Assembly: GCA_018971185.1 (NCBI GenBank)
Contig: JAGXBH010000005.1
Location: 20,566-84,565, forward strand
DNA: 64,000 bases
Source: Acidobacteriota bacterium
GTDB taxonomy: Bacteria > Actinomycetota > Acidimicrobiia > Acidimicrobiales > RAAP-2
Direction of reading: 5' to 3'
In this document: positions 58,367 to 64,000 of the stretch, one piece after another
How positions within the stretch are numbered: the stretch's first letter is position 1
How the letters are laid out: each line of letters starts with the position of its first letter
Program-made: the position numbers and the translations under genes
Notes under the pieces: model-generated
What the model saw: the letters and a program-made list of their open reading frames with translations, nothing else
Databases searched by the model: none
Told to the model about the DNA's origin: nothing

Positions 58367-59607
58367 GGACGAGCGCGTGTCGCGCCGAAGCGGATCGATC
58401 CGGCCACTGCGATGACGAGAAGGGCCGCGCCCGCCAGGCCGAACCCTTCGCGTGGTCCGGCCGCCGCCCCGACCCAGCCCACCAGTGGGCTCGTCAGCGG
58501 CATCATCCCCGGCAGCGCCATCGACCAGATGGCCAGGACGCGCCCGCGCAGGCGTGACTCCGTCTCGTGCTGCACCAGGGTATTGGCGCGGGCGATGAAC
58601 CATATCGACGTAGCGCCGGTGACGACCAGACCGGCGTAGAACTGCCCCACGTCGCGCGCGGACGCGGTGGCCAGCACCGCCCCGGCGCTCACCACCGCCA
58701 GGGACACCATCGATCGGCGCGACGGCGCACCGCGACCGGCCGCCGCCAGACCACCGAGTATCCCGCCGACCCCGAATGCCGACATCATCAATCCGAAGCC
58801 CCCACCACCCAAGTGGAAGACGCGCGACGCGACGAGGGGCAGCGACACGTTCATGTTGAACAGCATTCCCGACGCCGCCGCCAGGAACAGCGCCAGACGG
58901 ATTGTGGAATGGCGCCACGCGTAGCGCCAGCCGACCATGAAACGTCGATCGTGGATCGCACCCTCGTCCCCGTGATGTACGACGCCCACCCGGCGATGGA
59001 CGAGCAGGACGACGAGCGACGGAACGAAGGAGGCGGCGTTGGCCCAGATGCACGCGCCGACGCCAGCGGTCGCGAGGAGGAGCCCGCCCGCCGCGGGACC
59101 GATGACTCGCGAGGCATTGATCACCACTTCATTGAGGCTCACCGCGCTCGAGAGACGACCCGCGCCGACGAGGTCGTTGACGTACACCTGTCGAGCCGCG
59201 GTGTCGGGTGCTCCGACGACCCCCGACGCGAAGGCGATGGCGAAAATCATCCAGACGCGAATCGCCCCGAAGGATGACAGCACCGCGAGCAGTACTGACA
59301 GCGCGATGTAGAGGCTCTGGGTGACGATCAGGAGCCGACGTCGGTCCACGCGGTCCACCAGAGCACCCGCCCACGGTCCGGCCAGCAGGAGGGGGGCCAT
59401 CGCGGCGGTACTGAGGAGCCCGAGCGCGACTCCGCTGTGGGTCAGCTGCAGGACCAGCCACGACAACGCCACGATCTGGGCCATGGTCCCTGACACGGAC
59501 AGGATCTGGCTGATGAACCACTGACGATACGCGCGCACCGCGAGGGAGCTGAAGGTCGTGCTCGAGGTGCGTGGTTCGTGCGGCGCCCCCGTCTGCTCAC
59601 GTCGCAC
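58348..59607 (-). CDS. MFS exporter (EntS/MFS_3 type), 12 TM
   Basis: 419 residues from GTG 59607, preceded by GGGAGG with 6-base spacing; longer in-frame readings are compositionally unlike a protein N-terminus. About 12 helices: GALVDRVDRRRLLIVTQ is motif A, and AARQVYVNDLVGAGRLSSAVSLNEVV the loop typical of this type. Paralogous in type to the exporter at 33917-35188. Substrate unknown. Confidence 0.86.
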   Translation of the reverse strand: MRREQTGAPHEPRTSSTTFSSLAVRAYRQWFISQILSVSGTMAQIVALSWLVLQLTHSGVALGLLSTAAMAPLLLAGPWAGALVDRVDRRRLLIVTQSLYIALSVLLAVLSSFGAIRVWMIFAIAFASGVVGAPDTAARQVYVNDLVGAGRLSSAVSLNEVVINASRVIGPAAGGLLLATAGVGACIWANAASFVPSLVVLLVHRRVGVVHHGDEGAIHDRRFMVGWRYAWRHSTIRLALFLAAASGMLFNMNVSLPLVASRVFHLGGGGFGLMMSAFGVGGILGGLAAAGRGAPSRRSMVSLAVVSAGAVLATASARDVGQFYAGLVVTGATSIWFIARANTLVQHETESRLRGRVLAIWSMALPGMMPLTSPLVGWVGAAAGPREGFGLAGAALLVIAVAGSIRFGATRARPHAFDA

Positions 59608-59661
59608 CGTCCACCTCCCTCGCTTCACCACCGCCGACCCGGCTGCGGTGCGACCCGCCAC

Positions 59662-59685
59662 GTCCCTCGCGCGCCGTCGCGAGAC
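59662..59685 (-). terminator. Possible terminator after the beta-glucosidase gene
   Basis: CTCGCG (59666-59671) and CGCGAG (59678-59683) form a six-pair stem with a six-base loop, about 20 bases past the beta-glucosidase stop on the minus strand. No U-tract. Confidence 0.35.
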
Positions 59686-59701
59686 GGCCCGTACGCCAGT
59701 A

Positions 59702-61147
59702 CTAGTGGCTCCCGGGTGAGCGCGCGTACTCGACGGTGTTGGAGGCGATCGCTTCGCGATACCAGCGGAAGCTCTCCTTGGGCAGACGCGCACCCGTCGG
59801 GAAGTCGACCCACACGATACCGAAGCGTTGCGAATAGCCAAAAGCCCACTCGAAGTTGTCCAGCAGACTCCACACGAAATAGCCTTGCACGTTCACGCCG
59901 GCGTCGATGGCGTCGTGTACCGCCGAGATGTGCTCTTGCAGGTACGCCACGCGGTTGTAGTCGAGGACTTGTCCGTTGGGGTCGACGTAGTCGTTGAAGG
60001 CGGCACCGTTCTCGGTGATGTAGATCGGCAGACCCGTGTACTCGTCGCGGATCCGCACTAGGAGCGCGGTCAGCCCGGCGGCCTGGATCTCCCAGTCCAT
60101 GCCGGTGCGGTCACGCCCCGGGGTCTCGAGGCCGCGCAGACGTAGGTCGGGGAACTGGTCCCCGGTGGCCACGATGTATCCCGCCATGCGCGCCTGGGTC
60201 GTGCGCGACTCGTCCACGACGGTGGCCGGCGAGTAGTAGTTGACGCCGAGGAAGTCGAGCGGCTGCGAGATCAGTTCGAGGTCCCCGTCGCGCACCACGG
60301 TGAAGCCGGGTGACACGTGGACGTAGTGCTCGAGCATGTCCTCGGGGTAGCGGCCGTGGAAGATCGGCTCGAGGAAGAGCCGATTCAGGTTGCCGTCGGC
60401 GCGGCGCGCGGCCGCGATGTCGAGCGGGTCCTCGCTGCCGGGCCGATGGTCGCTCAGGTTGAGGGTGATCCCCACCTTGGCGTCGTCGATGACGCCGCGA
60501 AGGATCGGTACGGCCATGCCGTGGGCGAGCAGCAGGTGGTGGTTCGCCGCCGCGGCCATCCCGATGTCGTGCTTGCCCGGGGCGTGGTGGCCCGCGCCGT
60601 AGCCCAACCACGACGAACACCACGGCTCGTTGAGGGTGATCCATCGCTCGACACCGTCGCCCAGGGCCCGCGCCACGACGTCGACGTAGGCGGCGTAAGC
60701 GGCGGCGGTGTCGCGGCTCACCCAGCCACCGCGGTCCTCGAGGGGCTGAGGGAGGTCCCAGTGGTAGAGGGTGCAGGTCGGCTCGATGCCACGCTCGCGC
60801 AGCCCGTGCACCAAGCGACGGTAGAAGTCCAGACCCGCCTGGTTCACCGCGCCCGTGCCCGTGGGGATGACCCGGGGCCAGGCGACCGAGAACCGGTAGG
60901 CCCTCACGCCCAGGTCGGCCAGCAGGTCCAGGTCCTCGTCCATTCGGTGGTAGTGGTCGCAGGCGATGTCGCCGTTGTCGCCGTTCAAGACGGCTCCGGG
61001 GGTGTGGGAGAAGGTGTCCCATATGGACGGCCCGCGACCGTCGGCGCCAGTGGCGCCTTCGATCTGATAGGACGCGGTGGCGGCACCCCAGAGGAATTCG
61101 GGGGGGAAGTGACGAGTGCGGTCACTGGGGTTCGAGCTGGTGCTCAC
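59702..61147 (-). CDS. GH1 beta-glucosidase
   Basis: 481 residues, cytosolic (no signal). GH1 hydrolyses beta-glucosides such as cellobiose with retention. FLWGAATASYQIEGA at the N-terminus, acid/base E174 in TLNEP, nucleophile E379 in ITENG and VWSLLDNFEWAFGYSQRFG at the sugar-binding end are all present. GTG 61147 has AGGAG upstream. An oligopeptide/oligosaccharide-type ABC importer follows on the same strand upstream, which may supply its substrate. Confidence 0.95.
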   Translation of the reverse strand: MSTSSNPSDRTRHFPPEFLWGAATASYQIEGATGADGRGPSIWDTFSHTPGAVLNGDNGDIACDHYHRMDEDLDLLADLGVRAYRFSVAWPRVIPTGTGAVNQAGLDFYRRLVHGLRERGIEPTCTLYHWDLPQPLEDRGGWVSRDTAAAYAAYVDVVARALGDGVERWITLNEPWCSSWLGYGAGHHAPGKHDIGMAAAANHHLLLAHGMAVPILRGVIDDAKVGITLNLSDHRPGSEDPLDIAAARRADGNLNRLFLEPIFHGRYPEDMLEHYVHVSPGFTVVRDGDLELISQPLDFLGVNYYSPATVVDESRTTQARMAGYIVATGDQFPDLRLRGLETPGRDRTGMDWEIQAAGLTALLVRIRDEYTGLPIYITENGAAFNDYVDPNGQVLDYNRVAYLQEHISAVHDAIDAGVNVQGYFVWSLLDNFEWAFGYSQRFGIVWVDFPTGARLPKESFRWYREAIASNTVEYARSPGSH

Positions 61148-61267
61148 GAGAGGGATCTCCTGATAGTGGATTATTCGCGGTATTCGAGACCGCTTCCTCG
61201 TGCGACCTCGCCGAGTTGGGGAAGCGAGGCCGCACGCGGATGCGGTGGAGGTATTGCTTCTGTACTA

Positions 61268-61304
61268 CTGGTGGTGGCCGCGCCCATCGCACGACCACCA
61301 CCAG
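61268..61304 (-). terminator. Hairpin between the solute-binding protein and beta-glucosidase genes
   Basis: CTGGTGGTGG (61268-61277) is the reverse complement of CCACCACCAG (61295-61304). The 10-pair stem with a 17-base loop starts 11 bases after the binding-protein stop on the minus strand. It may limit read-through into the glucosidase gene. A smaller GCGGT/ACCGC hairpin at 61177-61193 lies nearer the glucosidase start. Confidence 0.5.
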
Positions 61305-61314
61305 AACTTGGGGA

Positions 61315-62982
61315 CTACTTCGCCACCTTCAGGTGCATGAGGATGACGGGCAGTTCCGGGTCACTGGGCGAGGGGTCCATGTAGGGGTTCGCCGCCGTCA
61401 CCCAACCGGTGAAGTGGGCCGTCGAGTAGACGTTCCAGTCCGCGCCGTAGAGCAGAGGAGCGACGGGGACCTGCGTGGTCATGATCTGACCCAGCGCCTC
61501 GGTCGCGCTCTTGACCGCCGCCACGTTGGTCGGGTTGGTGGTCTCGAGCTTGTTCAACGCCGCTTGCGCCGCGGGGCTCTGGTAGCGACCGAAGTCACCC
61601 GACGCCGACGAGGGGCTCGGCGCGACGAAGGTGTTGTAGTCCAACCAGTTCTGGTACTGCTGGAACGGGTTGGCTCCGCCCGAGCCCCAGTGGATCGCGC
61701 TCTGGAACGTGCCGGCCGCCAGGTCGGAGTACCACTGCGACGCTTGCACGCCGTCGACCGTGGCGTTGATGCCCACCGCCTGCAGCGAGTTCGCGATCAG
61801 CTGGGAGTCCGCGTAGTAGTCGGAGTACGCCGTCGGGTCCTCGATGTTGAAGGTGATCTCCTGGCCGTTCTTCGCCCACATCCCGTTCGAGTTCTTCGTG
61901 TAGCCGTCGCCCGAGAGCAGTGAGGCCACCTTGGCCGCGTCGCTCGTCGGCGAGAGGTCGTTCTTGGCCGACGGGGCGAGGAACGCGCTCTGGTTGGGCA
62001 GGATCAATCCGCTCGAGGAGGTGGCCGGCAGCTCGTAGCCGCTCTCACCCTTGAGACCGAGCTCGGTGCGGTTGATGCCCGCACTGATGGCCGCGCGCAC
62101 GACCGGGTCGCTCAGCGCCCCGTACTTGACGTTGAACTCCAAGGTCACCGTGTTCCCACCGGCGAAGTAGTAGTGGTTGGTCTTGGGGTTCTTGCTGACG
62201 AACACCGACTGGATGTTGGCGATGTCGTTACCCGCCCAGTCGAGCTGACCGTTGGCCAACGCGGTCGTGGCCGACGCGTTACTCGAGTACGAGGGGATGT
62301 TCACCTGCGTGGCGGCCGGCGTGCCACCCCAGTAGGTGGGGTTCACCTTGTAGGTCACCAACTGCGAGGAGTAGCTCTTGAGCTCGTAGGGACCGGTGCC
62401 CACCGGGTTGGTGATGATCGCCTTGGCCGGGTTGAGGATCTTGGACCAGATGTGCTGGGGGACGATCAGCGTGCTCCCGGCGATCGCCGTGATGGCCTGG
62501 AACGCCGGCGACGCGAAGTTCAGCGTCACCGTGTCACCCTTCACGCTCGCGGCGTTGGTCATCGTCGGCACCCCGGAGTAGTTGGCCGAGGGGTTCTGAC
62601 CGATCAGGTTGAACGTGTAGGCCACGTCCGCCGGGGTGAAGGGCTTGCCGTCGCTCCACTTGACGCCGTTGCGCAGGGTGAAGGTGAGGGTCCGTCCCCC
62701 GTTGGTGAACTTGTAGCTCGTCGCCAGCCACGGGTACTGGGTGTTGGACTTGAGGTAGTCGAACTCGATCAGGGGCTCGTAGGTGAGCGACTTGATGCTC
62801 ATCTGGGCGGCCAGCGAGTTGGAGTTGAAGGGGTTGAAGTTGTGGGTGAAGGTCACCCCGACGTTGCCCTCCTCGGTTAACACGTGGCTCTTGCTCGTCG
62901 CCGCCGACGCTCCGTTCGCGCTGATGACGCCAAGTGTCAAGCACGACATCGCCGAGGCGATGATGGCTATCTTTCTAATCAT
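61315..62982 (-). CDS. Family 5 ABC solute-binding protein (oligopeptide/oligosaccharide type)
   Basis: 555 residues. A signal peptide (about 1-28, ending NGASA) without lipobox is followed by an SBP_bac_5 fold: SIKSLTYEPLIEFDY, TFTLRNGVKWSDGKPFTPADVAYTF (quoted in part) and the QNWLDYNTF segment near the end. Ligand could be oligopeptide or beta-oligosaccharide; neighbouring GH1 favours the latter. AAAGGA precedes ATG 62982. A perfect 18-base inverted repeat lies in its leader region. Confidence 0.9.
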   Translation of the reverse strand: MIRKIAIIASAMSCLTLGVISANGASAATSKSHVLTEEGNVGVTFTHNFNPFNSNSLAAQMSIKSLTYEPLIEFDYLKSNTQYPWLATSYKFTNGGRTLTFTLRNGVKWSDGKPFTPADVAYTFNLIGQNPSANYSGVPTMTNAASVKGDTVTLNFASPAFQAITAIAGSTLIVPQHIWSKILNPAKAIITNPVGTGPYELKSYSSQLVTYKVNPTYWGGTPAATQVNIPSYSSNASATTALANGQLDWAGNDIANIQSVFVSKNPKTNHYYFAGGNTVTLEFNVKYGALSDPVVRAAISAGINRTELGLKGESGYELPATSSSGLILPNQSAFLAPSAKNDLSPTSDAAKVASLLSGDGYTKNSNGMWAKNGQEITFNIEDPTAYSDYYADSQLIANSLQAVGINATVDGVQASQWYSDLAAGTFQSAIHWGSGGANPFQQYQNWLDYNTFVAPSPSSASGDFGRYQSPAAQAALNKLETTNPTNVAAVKSATEALGQIMTTQVPVAPLLYGADWNVYSTAHFTGWVTAANPYMDPSPSDPELPVILMHLKVAK

Positions 62983-63001
62983 TAGTATCCTTTGGTTTGT
63001 C

Positions 63002-63019
63002 CAGTCGGCGGACGCCGAC
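63002..63019. promoter_or_regulatory. Inverted repeat upstream of the family 5 binding-protein gene
   Basis: AGTCGGCG-GA-CGCCGACT has eight-base perfect arms around a two-base centre, 20 bases upstream of ATG 62982. It could be an operator for a sugar-responsive repressor, or an RNA hairpin in the leader. Confidence 0.4.
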
Positions 63020-63126
63020 TTCGTTGTTGACCGTGTAAGTCCTGATGGGTACTGCGCGAGCCGGCTGGACGCCTGGTCGAGGTCGCACGCCTCGACGTTC
63101 GTCGTCCCCCGGCACCAGGGATGTCG

Positions 63127-64000
63127 TTACGTGCTCGAAGTGGTCCCTCCTTGCCCTCGACTGGTGATGGCGACGCGCGACGCACCTTCGTGCAACCAGC
63201 AACGCGACTCGTGGCCGCTCGTCACCTCGATCAGGGGCGGTGCCGTGGTGCGGCACACGTCCATGACGTGGGGGCACCGAGGGGCGAAGCGGCACCCCTC
63301 GGCGGGGAACTGACCTTGTCCCGCGCGGTCCTCGGTCTCGGGGGTGCGCCGCAGGGGATCGCTCGGATCGGGCACCGAGGCGATGAGCAGTTGGGTGTAG
63401 GGGTGTGAGGGCGCGTCGATCAACGACGTCCCTTCGGAACGCTCCACCACCTGGCCCGCGTACATCACGATGGTCGCATCGGCGATGTAGCGCGCCGACG
63501 CGATGTCGTGGGTGATGTAGAGGACGGCGAGCCGCTCGTCGTCACAGAGGCCGCGCAATAGGTTCAACACGCCCAAGCGCACCGAGACGTCGAGCATCGA
63601 GATCGGCTCGTCGGCCAGGAGGACCTTGGGGTTCACACACAGGGCCCGTGCGATCGAGACACGCTGCAACTGCCCCCCGGAGAGCTCGTGGGGGTAGCGG
63701 TCCAGGTAGCGGTCCGGCGGATCGAGGGCCACGCGCGCGAGCGTGGCGCGCGCCCGGTCCTCCACCTGGTCGCGGGGTGTCGCGTGGATGCGCAGCGGCC
63801 GCTCGAGGGAGTGACGGATGGGGTGCACGGGGTTGATCGAGGCGAAGGGGTCCTGCAGGACCAGTTGCACCTGGGAGGTGTAGCTGAGCGTGCGCGGCGC
63901 GTCCCCGGCGATGGCGTTGCCCTCGATCAGGATCTCCCCCGACGTGGGCGTCACGATGCGCGCCAACATCCGCGCCAGCACGGACTTGCCCGAGCCGCTC
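63127..64000 (-). CDS. Oligopeptide/dipeptide-type ABC transporter ATPase (OppF-like), 5' end beyond window
   Basis: The visible 290 codons begin within the Walker A region (SGSGKSVLARML at the window edge). VLQDPFASINPVHPI is the Q-loop, LSGGQLQRVSIARAL the signature, and KVLLADEPISMLDVSV the Walker B. The C-terminal oligo_HPY domain has four cysteines (GCRFAPRCPHVMDVC and SRCWL); in some Dpp/Opp ATPases such cysteines hold an Fe-S cluster. It probably energises the importer with the family 5 binding protein 144 bases downstream. The upstream part of the gene is outside the window. Confidence 0.92.
   Translation of the reverse strand, partial: SGSGKSVLARMLARIVTPTSGEILIEGNAIAGDAPRTLSYTSQVQLVLQDPFASINPVHPIRHSLERPLRIHATPRDQVEDRARATLARVALDPPDRYLDRYPHELSGGQLQRVSIARALCVNPKVLLADEPISMLDVSVRLGVLNLLRGLCDDERLAVLYITHDIASARYIADATIVMYAGQVVERSEGTSLIDAPSHPYTQLLIASVPDPSDPLRRTPETEDRAGQGQFPAEGCRFAPRCPHVMDVCRTTAPPLIEVTSGHESRCWLHEGASRVAITSRGQGGTTSST

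Noticed and set aside
59608..59841. Longer N-terminus for the MFS exporter
   Set aside because: Ser/Arg-rich and reaching into the beta-glucosidase gene. GTG 59607 has GGGAGG at the right distance.

Overview
The window is high-G+C (about two thirds by eye), gene-dense bacterial chromosome with very short intergenic gaps. It has an actinobacterial look: a rimO-pgsA-cinA-recA block, an SOS box of the CGAAC-N4-GTTCG type, the cdd-deoA-add and PNP-phosphomutase neighbourhoods familiar from actinobacteria, and many apparently leaderless genes. A secreted S53 (sedolisin) acid peptidase fits an acid-tolerant member, perhaps Acidimicrobiia, but that placement is an inference. There are no insertion sequences, prophage genes, CRISPR arrays or rRNAs, and no gap longer than about 200 bases lacks a feature.

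Layout: 1-1507, the end of an NAD(P)H-flavin reductase, an FMN-binding stalk protein and ApbE. 1514-3558, small membrane or unknown proteins and pyrophosphatase. 3738-9857, PurU, kynureninase, tryptophan dioxygenase, EttA and a drug exporter. 9996-27960, a nucleoside uptake and catabolism island. 28043-30419, dTDP-rhamnose precursor genes. 30548-35868, BioY, aminopeptidase P, SerB, an MFS exporter and a hexapeptide acyltransferase. 35918-40361, recA, cinA, pgsA, rimO and tRNA-Ser(GCT). 40473-42976, a polar amino acid ABC importer. 42980-49441, Nudix, TSUP permease, DUF4395 protein, sedolisin and a large secreted protein. 49458-51513, a coiled-coil microprotein, a 40-residue membrane microprotein and two unknown proteins that look like decayed PD-(D/E)XK folds. 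51521-53452, TypA and tRNA-Ser(TGA). 53525-57660, an ECF sigma/anti-sigma pair followed by secreted and membrane genes. 57767-64000, a PhnZ-like HD protein, an MFS exporter, a GH1 beta-glucosidase, and a family 5 solute-binding protein with its OppF-type ATPase.

The strongest biological story is the nucleoside island. A PnrA/BMP-type ABC importer brings nucleosides in. Cdd, Add, DeoA and PNP deaminate and phosphorolyse them. A phosphohexomutase-family enzyme probably converts (deoxy)ribose 1-phosphate to the 5-phosphate. DeoC cleaves deoxyribose 5-phosphate, and a two-gene aldehyde dehydrogenase resembling a split ALDH16 probably removes the acetaldehyde. PsuG and a PfkB kinase add pseudouridine breakdown.

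Two architectural themes recur. At about twenty-one transcription-unit starts a TANNNT-like -10 box lies 6-8 nt before an ATG or GTG with no Shine-Dalgarno sequence, so those transcripts are probably leaderless. Inside operons, ATGA or GTGA overlaps couple most genes. Several convergent genes share or abut stop codons.
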